A stretch of 64,000 nt of DNA from LD21 sp964639725 (GCA_964639725.1 CAZXFB010000021.1:14245-78244); one strand, 5' to 3'; shown: positions 17,811 to 27,435, counted from the first letter of the stretch. The notes: a model not told the origin generated them from the letters alone. Numbers and translations: made by a program.

Positions 17811-19880
17811 TTAGTTATTAATTGATTTCGCTAATTCATCATATTTCTTTGCAACATCAGGATCAGTATTCCTGTAAGTATCTGCCAAAGCGCTAATTGC
17901 AGGTTTATACAGGGGATTAATTGTAAGGCACTTTCGCAATAAATCCCGTGCCTGCAACAGATCCGTTTCAATCAATAATCCCGATAACTCCACATAAGCT
18001 TCAAAATACTTCCTGTTTGAACTTATCAGTTTTTTGTAGAACATTATTGCTTCGTCATTTCTTTTCCCCGCTTTGGCAATATTTCCCAAATACATCAATA
18101 TAGGGTCTGAATCAGGGTTAAGTATCAATCCCTTCTTTAACATTGAATCTGCCTTTTCAAACTCTCCGATCCTGTTCAAAGCTGCAGCAAAATTATAAAA
18201 AATCATCTCATCCTTATCATTGATCCTCAACGCTTCTTCAAATAAACTAACAGCATCTTTTGTACGCCCTTCATTCATAGCTATATAGCCCAAATAGTCT
18301 GATTTTGTCTTACGTTCAAGAATGGCACAGATCGGTACATTATCAGAATAGATTATTTTAATCGCATTTTCAGGTGGCCATAACTTATTTCTTAACTGGT
18401 ATGGTGAAATATACCTGTTCACTACTATTGCATAATCCCAGTCATACATACTTCGTTCTTCATATCGAAAATAGGATGTTTCAATTTCAGGATGGTTTCG
18501 GAATAACCATTGTACCGAATAGGTTGCTTTGATCTTCAATGGAACTTTATATCCCTTTTTTTCGATATGATCCAATAACCATCCTGAAGCTTCAGTCTGA
18601 CTGACATAATAATAATCAGTTTCATAATTGGAAAAAGCACCCTTCAGTCCACCAATAAACTGATTATAATACATATACTCATAAGGATGATTAAGCAACA
18701 TATATTTTAATGGGTGAATTGATAACAGAAATAACATTATGAATCCCGCAAACCACATATACCATTTATTTATTGATTCAAATAATGATGCAAATCCAAT
18801 TGATGCCAACAGGATAATTCCCGGATAGATAAAAAGAAACTGACGCCATGAGCTGTACAGATTTGACTTCTCCAGAATGACATATATCACAGGAAACAAT
18901 ATTGTAAATATTAAAAACCCATATAATAATGCTCTCCCCTCACTGAATATCTTTTTTATAAAAATTAAAAATATTATCAATCCCGGGAAGATTATGACAG
19001 GAAATGTAATGACCATTGATTTAACAAGATAATACCATGGCATATAATCAGACCATTCCACTTTACCCTCAAAAATCTGCCTGAAAGTATCAGGATAGTG
19101 TGCCATTACCCTGTATGATCTTATAATATTTGACACCGGATCCTGTAAGGCATAAGGCCATAAAACAATACTCAGAAGCAATGCTACCACTGATATCCCG
19201 GTAATCCAGGCCAGCTTTTTCCCGATTTCGATAATATCAGCCTGTCGTTCTTGAAGATATTTAAGAAAATAACTGACAACAAAGAAAAAAAACAGGTAAC
19301 AGATCAGAAGCAATCCTCCTATCCTTATACTGGTACAAAATGCTATGGTTAATATCAGAAGGGATATATCGCGAATAGAAGTTCTGGCTCCGGAAAATAT
19401 ATACTTGAGTATAAAAAAAATACCTGCAATATAACCGAAAGCAAATGGGACATCTTTTAAGTTATTCTGTGCATGCCCCATAAAAGTTGGTGAAACAGAA
19501 AATAGAAAAAGTACAAAGATTGCAGCACGGTAATCTTTTAACCAGAGAGCAAAAAGGGCAGTGATAATTATGGTTAACCACCCCATCAGCACACTCATAA
19601 TATTGCGGAAACCGTAAATATCCTCAATGTCAAACCAGCGGGTAAGTATAGTTACAAAATTATCATATGACTGTCCATAATATTTAAGATGAGATACAGG
19701 AGTATCGATAGCTGAAATGTCTTTACCATTGGAAGCAAAATAATCATAAACTGCAACCGATTGCTGATAATGGAGTATTTCATCACAAGAAATACCTGCA
19801 GTACGGCTTAAAAAAAGCATAACTATTAAAAGGAACCCGGAGCAGAGTAAAAAGATATATTTTAATACCGGCGTCTTCAT
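17811..19880 (-). CDS. GT39-like membrane glycosyltransferase with C-terminal TPR domain
   Basis: An integral-membrane protein of 689 residues. The first ~430 residues hold around ten hydrophobic helices with an early extracytoplasmic acidic loop (ISCDEILHYQQS), the pattern of GT-C enzymes (GT39/ArnT/PMT fold) that take sugar from a polyprenyl phosphate donor. Residues ~535-689 are four to five TPR units (AVSLFEEALRINDKDEMIFYNFAAALNRIG and onward). Its start overlaps the stop of the GT2 gene by four bases, so the GT2 enzyme probably makes the lipid-linked sugar that this protein uses. Acceptor unknown. Confidence 0.8.
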   Translation of the reverse strand: MKTPVLKYIFLLCSGFLLIVMLFLSRTAGISCDEILHYQQSVAVYDYFASNGKDISAIDTPVSHLKYYGQSYDNFVTILTRWFDIEDIYGFRNIMSVLMGWLTIIITALFALWLKDYRAAIFVLFLFSVSPTFMGHAQNNLKDVPFAFGYIAGIFFILKYIFSGARTSIRDISLLILTIAFCTSIRIGGLLLICYLFFFFVVSYFLKYLQERQADIIEIGKKLAWITGISVVALLLSIVLWPYALQDPVSNIIRSYRVMAHYPDTFRQIFEGKVEWSDYMPWYYLVKSMVITFPVIIFPGLIIFLIFIKKIFSEGRALLYGFLIFTILFPVIYVILEKSNLYSSWRQFLFIYPGIILLASIGFASLFESINKWYMWFAGFIMLFLLSIHPLKYMLLNHPYEYMYYNQFIGGLKGAFSNYETDYYYVSQTEASGWLLDHIEKKGYKVPLKIKATYSVQWLFRNHPEIETSYFRYEERSMYDWDYAIVVNRYISPYQLRNKLWPPENAIKIIYSDNVPICAILERKTKSDYLGYIAMNEGRTKDAVSLFEEALRINDKDEMIFYNFAAALNRIGEFEKADSMLKKGLILNPDSDPILMYLGNIAKAGKRNDEAIMFYKKLISSNRKYFEAYVELSGLLIETDLLQARDLLRKCLTINPLYKPAISALADTYRNTDPDVAKKYDELAKSINN

Positions 19881-20812
19881 TTCTTTTCCGAACCACCGTC
19901 ATAATACTTCCTGACGAAATATAGAGGTCGATTTTGAGATTCCTTGTAGGTTCTGTAAATATATTCACCCATAATTCCCAGAAACAGGAGTTGAATTGAT
20001 CCTAGAAAATAGATACTGATCATAGAGGAAGACCATGTGCTGACAGAATAGCCTGAAGATCCGGTTAAAAGCCAATATATACCTGCACTCATAAAAAAAA
20101 CAGTTCCTATTATTCCCAGAACCAGGCAAAGACGAATGGGGAACCTTGAAAATGAAAATATGGCATCAGCTGCAAGCCTGAATAATTTCCTTAAGCTCAT
20201 TTTCGGATCCCCCCAGAACCGGTCATCCCTGACAAATTCCACATGTCNNNNNNNNNNGAATCCTATAAATGTTCTGAGCCCGGGCAGATATCTGACTTTC
20301 TCCTTCATCATAAGTAGTGCATCAACAGCATTTCGCTTCATAATGGAGAAGTTCCCATAATTCTCAATATTTTTCAGATCACCAATGTGTCTGAAAATAA
20401 GGTGGAATAAAAATGAGTATAGATTTCTTCTCCTGCTTCCAAGTCTGCCGCACTTTTTACCACTTACAATATCAAAATCTTCATGGATAAGTTTTTTATA
20501 CAACTCTCCTATTAATTCAGGGGGATCCTGAAGATCACCATCCATCATTGCAACTATATCCCCTTTAGCATGCTCAAGACCAGCGGTATATGCTGCCTGG
20601 TGGCCAAAGTTTTTTGAAAGTGAAAGCAATTTTAACCTACTGTTCTGCTGTTGCCAGTAGAGAATTTTGTTTAAACTTGAATCAGTGCTTCCGTCATCGA
20701 CAAAAATCACCTCATAATCAGTTGTAAATGACTCAATAGAAGCAATAGTTCTCCTGATCAGCTCATCAATCAGCTTCTCTTCATTCAATATAGGTATTAT
20801 CAATGAAAGCAT
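19877..20812 (-). CDS. GT2 polyprenyl-phosphate glycosyltransferase (DPM/GtrB-like), with assembly gap
   Basis: Transfers a sugar from a nucleotide donor to a polyprenyl phosphate. Seen: the GT-A opening LSLIIPILNEEKLIDELI, the VFVDDGSTDSS motif, ALMDGDLQDPPE-type metal site (MMDGDLQDPPELI), and two C-terminal helices (CLVLGIIGTVFFMSAGIYWLL and the YFLGSIQLLFLGIMGEY segment) as in GtrB. Ten N fall after FIGF in the conserved segment that follows the catalytic domain; the frame is open on both sides. Overlaps the GT39-like gene by ATGA, marking an operon. Confidence 0.88.
   Translation of the reverse strand: MLSLIIPILNEEKLIDELIRRTIASIESFTTDYEVIFVDDGSTDSSLNKILYWQQQNSRLKLLSLSKNFGHQAAYTAGLEHAKGDIVAMMDGDLQDPPELIGELYKKLIHEDFDIVSGKKCGRLGSRRRNLYSFLFHLIFRHIGDLKNIENYGNFSIMKRNAVDALLMMKEKVRYLPGLRTFIGFXXXXHVEFVRDDRFWGDPKMSLRKLFRLAADAIFSFSRFPIRLCLVLGIIGTVFFMSAGIYWLLTGSSGYSVSTWSSSMISIYFLGSIQLLFLGIMGEYIYRTYKESQNRPLYFVRKYYDGGSEKK
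20248..20257. other. Assembly gap of ten N
   Basis: A run of ten N inside the GT2 gene. The reading frame agrees on both sides if the gap is really about ten bases, but fixed-size N runs are often placeholders of unknown length. Confidence 0.99.
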
Positions 20813-20930
20813 AAGATATGTTTATATCTCACCATAAATTGTCCCTGCCCTGAGATAGATTTAATCAGACTGTATTCCAACCCATCCCATTTTCAATTCT
20901 ATATTAAATTTTTTCCTGTTTATCCGTGAA

Positions 20931-22142
20931 TTATTTATTTTGAAGCCTTGCCAACGCAAACTCAGCTTCATCCTTAATTTCAGGGATTGCAGCAAGATTC
21001 GTAATTGCCGGAACTGAATAGTCTGATCCCATCCAGCTAAGTTCGCGAAGCACCAGCATTTTAGCCTCAACAGTAGTTTCCTTACTGATAAGAACTTTAG
21101 TCATTTGCTTTTCCAGTTCAAGCAACTTTTTTGAGTCTCCGGAGGCAACAGTGATATGACTTTGCAAACAGATAAGGTATTTTGTACTTTTTGCGATATC
21201 ATATGCTCCCAAATTAGCCAAAGCCTCATTGAGGGTTATCTCTTTAAAATCGGGGCGCAAGACCACACCTGCCGGGTTTGGAAAATCATAAGGTACAGGT
21301 TGTGTTACATTTCCGGTAACTGCCCATTCGGCACCTCTCTGTAATGTAACAATAAATCCTGCACAATGCATTGCCGGACCGCCTCCTTCGTCAGCATGTC
21401 CCATAGCTGTTTGAAAAATCCGTCCTTTTCCATAGACGATAGTCATAAGCATAGGCTCGTCCCTCATGGTTCCTCTTCCTGCAGAAGTATCTGCAAAAGC
21501 AGTAGCCAGTATTTCCATATTTTTAGCTGGGCCGCGAAGCTGACTGTATAACTCATCATTTCCGTGGTACCATCTGACAGGCAAATCTTTGGTAATCGGA
21601 TGGTCTGTAATCCGGTTCCTGACGATAAACTCCTTTCTTTTACCATGAGAACCACCTGGACCAGCGGCAGTATCAATTACCATTTCATTGTTTAAGTAAT
21701 AAACATAAGGTCCGCTTTTTTCTGTTCGATCACCCCATCCGCCAAGACCAATTATTTCATTATATTCTTTCCATCCTGGAAATGCATTATTGGCAGCATG
21801 GTAAATAACTACAGCACCACCGTTATTTACATAATCCAGAAACTCCTTATTTGTTTCTTCTGACCATGAATCTCCGTTATAGTCAAGAACAACAAGTTTA
21901 TATTTGGAAAAATCGGGATTAAAAGTATTCATATCACCACCTTTATCAGGAGTGATCATGATCTCAGATTCAAACATACCTGTCTCATCAAGGATCTGTT
22001 TCAGTACCGGAGAACTGGCTTTCCAGTCATGATTATTCTGACCTGTTATAATAAGAGTTTTATATGTTACTTCATTACTGCAGGCTGATAATAAGGTCAA
22101 TAAACCTGCTGCTATAATCAAAAGAAGATATTGCTTTTTCAT
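20931..22142 (-). CDS. ThuA-domain lipoprotein
   Basis: A 403-residue lipoprotein with signal and lipobox (LLTLLSACSNE). Residues ~28-280 match the ThuA fold, a glutamine-amidotransferase-like domain: TLIITGQNNHDWKASSPVL, LVVLDYNGDSW, GGAVVIYHAANNAFPGW and HPITKDLPVRWYHGNDELY. The last ~110 residues are helical with a HEAT-like character. ThuA of Sinorhizobium works with ThuB in conversion of trehalose to 3-keto-trehalose. Here it is the last gene of an operon with two Tat-exported Gfo/Idh/MocA proteins and starts 12 bases after one of them, so a role in periplasmic keto-sugar formation or turnover is likely. Confidence 0.88.
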   Translation of the reverse strand: MKKQYLLLIIAAGLLTLLSACSNEVTYKTLIITGQNNHDWKASSPVLKQILDETGMFESEIMITPDKGGDMNTFNPDFSKYKLVVLDYNGDSWSEETNKEFLDYVNNGGAVVIYHAANNAFPGWKEYNEIIGLGGWGDRTEKSGPYVYYLNNEMVIDTAAGPGGSHGKRKEFIVRNRITDHPITKDLPVRWYHGNDELYSQLRGPAKNMEILATAFADTSAGRGTMRDEPMLMTIVYGKGRIFQTAMGHADEGGGPAMHCAGFIVTLQRGAEWAVTGNVTQPVPYDFPNPAGVVLRPDFKEITLNEALANLGAYDIAKSTKYLICLQSHITVASGDSKKLLELEKQMTKVLISKETTVEAKMLVLRELSWMGSDYSVPAITNLAAIPEIKDEAEFALARLQNK

Positions 22143-22154
22143 ACTAATATAATA

Positions 22155-23468
22155 TTAAACTGTTGGTAATGTCCATGGTTGACGGTAAGGGCGACTCAGA
22201 AGACGACTTGCTCTCGGATTATCAATTATCTCTTCTTTTTCAGGATTCCACTTGATTGTCTCTCCTGTAGTCATTGCAATTTCACCTAAAAGACCTACAG
22301 ATATAGCCCTGTACGCAACTTCAACAGGTGCAATTGCAGGTTTACCTGATCGAACACAATCCACAAAATTCTGCCAGTGGTTATCACTTTTATAAAGCTT
22401 AATTTCATTGTCACCTATAACTTCTTCAAGTATCTTAGGATCAGAAGCCCTGAGTGTCCTGCCCCTGTTAACATGAATCCAACCTTTGTCACCATACCAT
22501 GTAGTTCCTGCAACATACTTCAGGCGTGTTTCGTTGGCAACACGCATTTCAATACCATTGGCATATTTACAGAGGAAATCATATTCAACCGGGACATTAT
22601 AAATGCCGTCAAAAGGATAAACACCTTTTCCCGAGATCTCAACCGGTCCTGTATGTTCAAGACCAGCACCCCAATTGGCAATATCAATATGATGCCCTGC
22701 CCAGTCAGTCAGCTGACCACCAGAATAATCAAGTATCCAGCGCCAGTCCCAATGTGAAACACCACGATAAGGTACTTTAAGTGCTGGTCCAAGCCACATT
22801 TCCCAGTTAAGTTCAGGCGGAACCGGCTGGATAGGTGGTGTTCCAATTCCCTTATTTCCGTTTGGAAGACCTACTTCAATATATTTTATCTTTCCAATCC
22901 TGCCATTAATAGCAAGTTCTGCCCCACGGCGGAAATGTTCCTGTGAACGTTGCCAGCTACCTGTCTGCCAGATTATTCCATTATTTTTTACAGCTTTAAC
23001 AATAGTCTGACCATCTTTTATGGTACGACAAATAGGTTTTTCACCATATACATTGATCTTTTTATTGGCAGCTTCAGTGTAAATTATTCCATGCCAATGG
23101 TCAGGTAAGGCAATTGAAACTGCATCAAGTTTTTCTTTCTCAAGAAACTCACGATAGTCGCCGTAAGTCCTGCAATCACTGTTTTTATTTGCAGCATCAA
23201 CAGTCTCTTTGGCTTTTGCCAGATGAGCTGTATCAACATCACAAACAGCAACAAACTGAACTGCATCTTTTAGCTTTAAGAAGTCCCTCATATTTGATGA
23301 CCCTTGTGACCCTGTACCAATTGCACCCATCACAATCCGATCGCTGGGTGGCAGTTTACCGCCCATTCCGAAAGCTGATGAGGGTATAATGTTTGGAAGA
23401 ACAATAGCGCCGGCAACTGCAGTAGCTGATCGCTTAACAAATTCTCTTCTTGATGATCTGTTTGTCAT
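22155..23468 (-). CDS. Tat-exported Gfo/Idh/MocA oxidoreductase (1)
   Basis: A 437-residue sugar oxidoreductase with a Tat signal (SSRREFVKRSATAVAGAIVLP). The NAD(P)-binding motif is VMGAIGTGSQGSSNM, and the catalytic Lys motif is YGEKPICRT. Downstream GGQLTDWAGHHIDIANWG contains the conserved His cluster. The long form (over 400 residues) with Tat signal is a common Bacteroidota type; by analogy with Zymomonas glucose-fructose oxidoreductase it may carry tightly bound nucleotide in the periplasm. It lies between a second such enzyme and the ThuA lipoprotein, all in one direction. Confidence 0.9.
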   Translation of the reverse strand: MTNRSSRREFVKRSATAVAGAIVLPNIIPSSAFGMGGKLPPSDRIVMGAIGTGSQGSSNMRDFLKLKDAVQFVAVCDVDTAHLAKAKETVDAANKNSDCRTYGDYREFLEKEKLDAVSIALPDHWHGIIYTEAANKKINVYGEKPICRTIKDGQTIVKAVKNNGIIWQTGSWQRSQEHFRRGAELAINGRIGKIKYIEVGLPNGNKGIGTPPIQPVPPELNWEMWLGPALKVPYRGVSHWDWRWILDYSGGQLTDWAGHHIDIANWGAGLEHTGPVEISGKGVYPFDGIYNVPVEYDFLCKYANGIEMRVANETRLKYVAGTTWYGDKGWIHVNRGRTLRASDPKILEEVIGDNEIKLYKSDNHWQNFVDCVRSGKPAIAPVEVAYRAISVGLLGEIAMTTGETIKWNPEKEEIIDNPRASRLLSRPYRQPWTLPTV

Positions 23469-23504
23469 ATAGGTAATATTTGGTTTTTAAATTTATTTAA
23501 AATG

Positions 23505-24842
23505 TTAAATGTTTATAGGTGTTCCCGGTACTGGAGTTTCAAAGGACATTTTAACAGGTCCAAATGCAATCTGGGAAGGACCAAGGTCCATATCAGATTT
23601 AAATATCTCATCCCATGTTATTAATCTCCCGGTATATGCTGCAGTTCTTCCCATAATTGCGGTAAGGGTTGATAATGCTGTCTGTTCGGCTTCATTTACA
23701 TAATTACCTGTTCTGATAGCATATACAAGGTGCATATGTTCCTGGACATAGGGTGGTATCTTTATCTGGTTCATTGAGTTGCCGTTTTCATCCCTGGGAT
23801 ATTCAAATTGCCACTTTATTTTTCCATTCAGGTCCCATACACTATTTACACAATTCGTATACCCTTCGGTTCCCATTATTAACTCACCTGTCCCATTTGC
23901 ACAACTATCAATCTGCCTGCACATGCTATGAGAACTTACACCATTTCCATAGTCAAAATCAACACTGAAAAAATCGTACTGATCGCCGGTAACTCTCCTG
24001 TGACGACCACCATAACCTATTGCCTTCTCAGGATATTTACCTATGAACCAGTTTATTACATCAATGTTATGTACATGTGTGTCAAGGATATGATCACCGC
24101 ATAACCAGCAGAAGTTATTCCAGTTACGTATCATATACTCCATATCGTTCCATCCAGGTTCACGCTCACGAAACCACACGTGATCCTGGTTCCAGAAAGC
24201 CTTTGCTGAGGTGATCTTACCAATTGCACCTGAAGCAACCAGCTTATATGTTTCAATATAATCTTCCTGGTGACGACGCTGAGTTCCTGTTACAACACAC
24301 AAACCTATTGCTTCAGCTTTCCTTGCAGAAGTTATTACTGATCGTATCCCTACCGGGTCTACAGCAACAGGCTTTTCCAGAAAGGCATGCTTCTTTTGTG
24401 TAACAGCTTCAAGGAAATGTTCGGGACGAAATTGAGGAGGTGTAGCCAGAATAACAACATCAACTTCTGGAATAGCCATAAGTTTTTTATACCCGTCAAA
24501 TCCTGTAAAACAGTTTTCTGCAGGTATAGGCAGGTTAAACGAGGCGAATCGCTCCCTGCAGGCATCAATTTTATCCTGAAATATATCAGCAAGAGCAATG
24601 ATCTCAAGATCAGGTCCTGAACTAATAAAATTAATTGCAGCACCTGTTCCTCTTGCACCGGTTCCCACCAATCCGGCCCTGAGCTTTTTCCCTTTAGGTG
24701 CTCCCTTTAATATTGGAGGAAGACCTGGAAACTCTTCTTCTGATTTGCGTTTGCAGGCAGAAATAACAGCACTCGCTCCAGCTAATCCAATTCCTGCCAG
24801 AGCAGTTCTTCCAATGAATTTTCGTCTGTTAATATTATCCAT
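23505..24842 (-). CDS. Tat-exported Gfo/Idh/MocA oxidoreductase (2), probable lipoprotein
   Basis: A 445-residue paralogue of the preceding protein. The Tat motif NRRKFIGRTALAGIGLAG is followed by a lipobox-like VISACKRK, so it is probably a Tat-exported, lipid-anchored enzyme. Nucleotide-binding motif AGLVGTGARGTGAAINF; catalytic motif LEKPVAV; conserved His segment CGDHILDTHVHNIDVINW. Two different enzymes in one operon suggests two oxidation steps or a heteromer. It begins 22 bases after the stop of the cytochrome/SUMF1 gene. Confidence 0.9.
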   Translation of the reverse strand: MDNINRRKFIGRTALAGIGLAGASAVISACKRKSEEEFPGLPPILKGAPKGKKLRAGLVGTGARGTGAAINFISSGPDLEIIALADIFQDKIDACRERFASFNLPIPAENCFTGFDGYKKLMAIPEVDVVILATPPQFRPEHFLEAVTQKKHAFLEKPVAVDPVGIRSVITSARKAEAIGLCVVTGTQRRHQEDYIETYKLVASGAIGKITSAKAFWNQDHVWFREREPGWNDMEYMIRNWNNFCWLCGDHILDTHVHNIDVINWFIGKYPEKAIGYGGRHRRVTGDQYDFFSVDFDYGNGVSSHSMCRQIDSCANGTGELIMGTEGYTNCVNSVWDLNGKIKWQFEYPRDENGNSMNQIKIPPYVQEHMHLVYAIRTGNYVNEAEQTALSTLTAIMGRTAAYTGRLITWDEIFKSDMDLGPSQIAFGPVKMSFETPVPGTPINI

Positions 24843-24864
24843 TTTATTATAGTTAATCTACTTT

Positions 24865-26400
24865 TTACTTGACCGGGATACTATCGATTTCACAAACTAC
24901 TCTGAATCCAACATCAATACAATCAGAATACCACCAGATACTTTTTGGCATCTGCGGGTCAGTTACCAGCCAGGCTTTTGTTTTTGTAAAATCTCTCGCA
25001 GCGCTTCTAACATCTCTTGCATCACTCTTAAATGACCCCCCCCGAATAACATGTTCAGGGCCCTGGGCAGGTCCGGTCGGATTTACACCGGTTGAATCAG
25101 CTTTATAATAATCAGCCGAATAGAAGTCGATGCAAAACTCAGCAACATTGCCAGGCATATTTTTCAGTCCGAATGGATTGGCTTTAACAAAAGAGGGTTC
25201 AGCACTCTTTGAAGCACTATTTATATTATATATTACCCTTGAAGCAATAGCAGATGTATCTGTTCCGAACAATTTTTTGAACAATCCATGTGAAGTAAAT
25301 TTTTTTGGATCACCTTCGAAAAAATAAGGAGTTTCTGTTCCTCCTCTGCAGGCATATTCCCATTCAGCTTCAGTTGGAAGACGATATTTCTTACCGGTAA
25401 CACTGGATAGCCAGCGGCAATAAACATTTGCTGCATGCCATGACATTGTTATTGCAGGCCGTGAACCTTTTCCCCAGCCCTGGTCAGGAGCACCCCAGGG
25501 AGGGGTTGCTCCGCTAATGGCATCTGCTTTTTTTCCTTTGACAACAACTCCCTCAGTTCTTCCCTGCGATCCTGTAGCCCTGAAAAATGCCAGGTATTCC
25601 TCCCAGGTTACTTCGGTCTCCGCAATCCAGAATCCTGATAGGCTGACCTTGCGAACAGGTCCTTCGTCAGGATTGCGGAGTGGTTCATCATCCGGACTTC
25701 CCATATTAAATGTTCCACCGGGGATGGCAACCATTTTGAATGTAACATTGGTACCAGGGATCATCTCCCTGAAATTTTCGAATTTTTCAACTTTAGCAGG
25801 TTGTGTAAAAAGAGTCTGATCTGAGGTTATTGTTATACCAAATGTTGTGTCATGTGCATGTTTTGATGCCCTGGGATCAAAATGCCCAACATTCAGGTGA
25901 CAATTGATACAGTTTAGCGGATACTTGCTTGTAGTATAGAAGAGGTGGGCATTACCACCATTAACTGAGAGTGTTACAGGAAAAAGGTTCTGATGACATT
26001 TAAGACAAGATTTTTCATATACAAATCCTCTTGCATTTTCAAGAAGTTTTTTCTTTTCCCAGTTTATACTTGCGCTGTCTTTGAAAAAGTAACCGTATAT
26101 ATCTTTCAGGCCATGCTTTCCCTTTGCGTATAAGTAACCAATACCTTCAGGTGGAAGATGACATTCTGAACAATGAACAATAGTTCCTGATTTATTATTA
26201 TAATGAGTTGAAAGTTTCCATGACTGGTCAGCATCAGGATGAACATGACACGATATGCAATATTTATCGGATGACGTAAAGGATATTACTCTTTGCCCCG
26301 ATAACATAATAATTACGCAAACAATAATACCTGCAATAAAAATCCTGACCCTGGCTTTTCGTTTTATAACACTCTTACCGGAATAGTGGATTGAATTCAT
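24865..26400 (-). CDS. NapC/NirT-like tetraheme cytochrome fused to a SUMF1 (FGE-fold) domain
   Basis: A two-part protein of 511 residues. A single N-terminal membrane helix (residues ~19-40) is followed by four CxxCH heme sites at residues 48-52, 77-81, 132-136 and 164-168, a layout like NapC/NrfH quinol dehydrogenases. Residues ~222-505 are a formylglycine-generating-enzyme/PvdO fold: AIPGGTFNMGS, the YRLPTEAEWEYACRGG motif and a VIRGGSFKSDARDVRSAARD end. The cysteine pair used by true FGE near the RGGSF motif is missing, so sulfatase activation is unlikely. As the first gene of the operon with two exported Gfo/Idh/MocA enzymes it may pass electrons between them and the quinone pool; this is inference. 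Confidence 0.85.
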   Translation of the reverse strand: MNSIHYSGKSVIKRKARVRIFIAGIIVCVIIMLSGQRVISFTSSDKYCISCHVHPDADQSWKLSTHYNNKSGTIVHCSECHLPPEGIGYLYAKGKHGLKDIYGYFFKDSASINWEKKKLLENARGFVYEKSCLKCHQNLFPVTLSVNGGNAHLFYTTSKYPLNCINCHLNVGHFDPRASKHAHDTTFGITITSDQTLFTQPAKVEKFENFREMIPGTNVTFKMVAIPGGTFNMGSPDDEPLRNPDEGPVRKVSLSGFWIAETEVTWEEYLAFFRATGSQGRTEGVVVKGKKADAISGATPPWGAPDQGWGKGSRPAITMSWHAANVYCRWLSSVTGKKYRLPTEAEWEYACRGGTETPYFFEGDPKKFTSHGLFKKLFGTDTSAIASRVIYNINSASKSAEPSFVKANPFGLKNMPGNVAEFCIDFYSADYYKADSTGVNPTGPAQGPEHVIRGGSFKSDARDVRSAARDFTKTKAWLVTDPQMPKSIWWYSDCIDVGFRVVCEIDSIPVK

Positions 26401-26455
26401 TTAAGAAAAAATTCAATTAATACCGGTTAAAGATAATTATTTATCGGACTTTCCC

Positions 26456-26482
26456 TCACTAAAAAAATGCTTTTTTTAGTGA
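26456..26482. repeat. Perfect AT-rich inverted repeat beside msrBA
   Basis: Twelve-base perfect arms (TCACTAAAAAAA and its complement) around three bases, 21 bases beyond the msrBA stop and 56 bases upstream of the cytochrome/SUMF1 start. No T tract follows on the msrBA strand, so it may be a weak terminator or a binding palindrome. Confidence 0.5.
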
Positions 26483-26502
26483 AAAACCTGATCGAAAGCT
26501 GT

Positions 26503-27435
26503 TTAAAATCTCTTCACATAGGCGTGACAATAAGGGATCTTACCATTATTAAAGTAATAGTTCTGATGATAGGTTTCTGCAGGATAGAACTCAGAAGCTT
26601 TCGTCACTTTAGTAGCAATATTCATTCCTTTGTCCTTCAATATCTTAATATTTTTTTCTGCAATAATTTTCTGATCACTATTCATATAAAACAGCTCTGA
26701 TCTGTACTGGTCTCCGATATCAGGTCCCTGGCCACCAACCTGTGTCGGATCATGTATCTCAAGAAATAATTTCAGAAGTTTATCATATGATGTTTTCTGA
26801 GGATCATAAATAACTTTAACTGCCTCCGCATGACCAGTATTACCAGTGCATACCTCCTTATATGAAGGATTCTTAACATGCCCGCCAATATACCCTGATG
26901 TTACTGAAATAACACCATCCGATTTCTGAAGAAAATATTCAACACCCCAGAAACAACCTCCTGCAAAAATTGCAGTTCCATACCTTCCACCCTGAACCTC
27001 TGCAGGTATAAAATCCAGCGAGACCGAATTAACACAATGCCTGACATTCTTGTCTGTAAGTCTTTCACCTTTAAATACATGACCCAAATGAGCGCCGCAT
27101 GAGGCACATACAATCTCTGTTCGCATACCATCGGGATCAGTGAACCGGTTAACAGCACCCTTAATCTCATCGTCAAAGCTAGGCCAACCGCAATCAGACT
27201 TAAACTTATCAGATGAACTATACAATGCAGCCCCGCATTTCCTGCACAGATATGTACCTTTCTCCTTACTATTTGTATACTTTCCAACAAAAGGAGCTTC
27301 AGTGCCTTTGTTGTTTATAACTATCGATTCACTTTTAGTGAGATCATTGTAAATCAATTTCTCCTGAGAAAATAATTCCTGATTCATTATAATAAAATTA
27401 GTACAAAATAATATGAGTAATCCTGTTTTCTTCAT
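26503..27435 (-). CDS. msrBA: Bifunctional methionine sulfoxide reductase MsrB-MsrA, secreted
   Basis: Repairs oxidised methionine: MsrB reduces the R-epimer and MsrA the S-epimer. After a signal peptide (GLLILFCTNFIIMNQELFSQ), MsrB occupies residues ~28-155 with its two zinc CxxC pairs (CRKCG, CASCG) and catalytic Cys in VRHCVNSVSLDF. MsrA follows (~160-310) with the catalytic GGCFWGVEYF and TGYIGGHVKNPSY. The order MsrB then MsrA with a signal peptide suggests periplasmic protein repair. It is a single gene, separate from the cytochrome operon by 102 bases but in the same direction. Confidence 0.95.
   Translation of the reverse strand: MKKTGLLILFCTNFIIMNQELFSQEKLIYNDLTKSESIVINNKGTEAPFVGKYTNSKEKGTYLCRKCGAALYSSSDKFKSDCGWPSFDDEIKGAVNRFTDPDGMRTEIVCASCGAHLGHVFKGERLTDKNVRHCVNSVSLDFIPAEVQGGRYGTAIFAGGCFWGVEYFLQKSDGVISVTSGYIGGHVKNPSYKEVCTGNTGHAEAVKVIYDPQKTSYDKLLKLFLEIHDPTQVGGQGPDIGDQYRSELFYMNSDQKIIAEKNIKILKDKGMNIATKVTKASEFYPAETYHQNYYFNNGKIPYCHAYVKRF

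Noticed and set aside
24865..26400. A sulfatase-activating formylglycine-generating enzyme
   Set aside because: The catalytic cysteines near RGGSF are missing and there is no sulfatase gene in the window.
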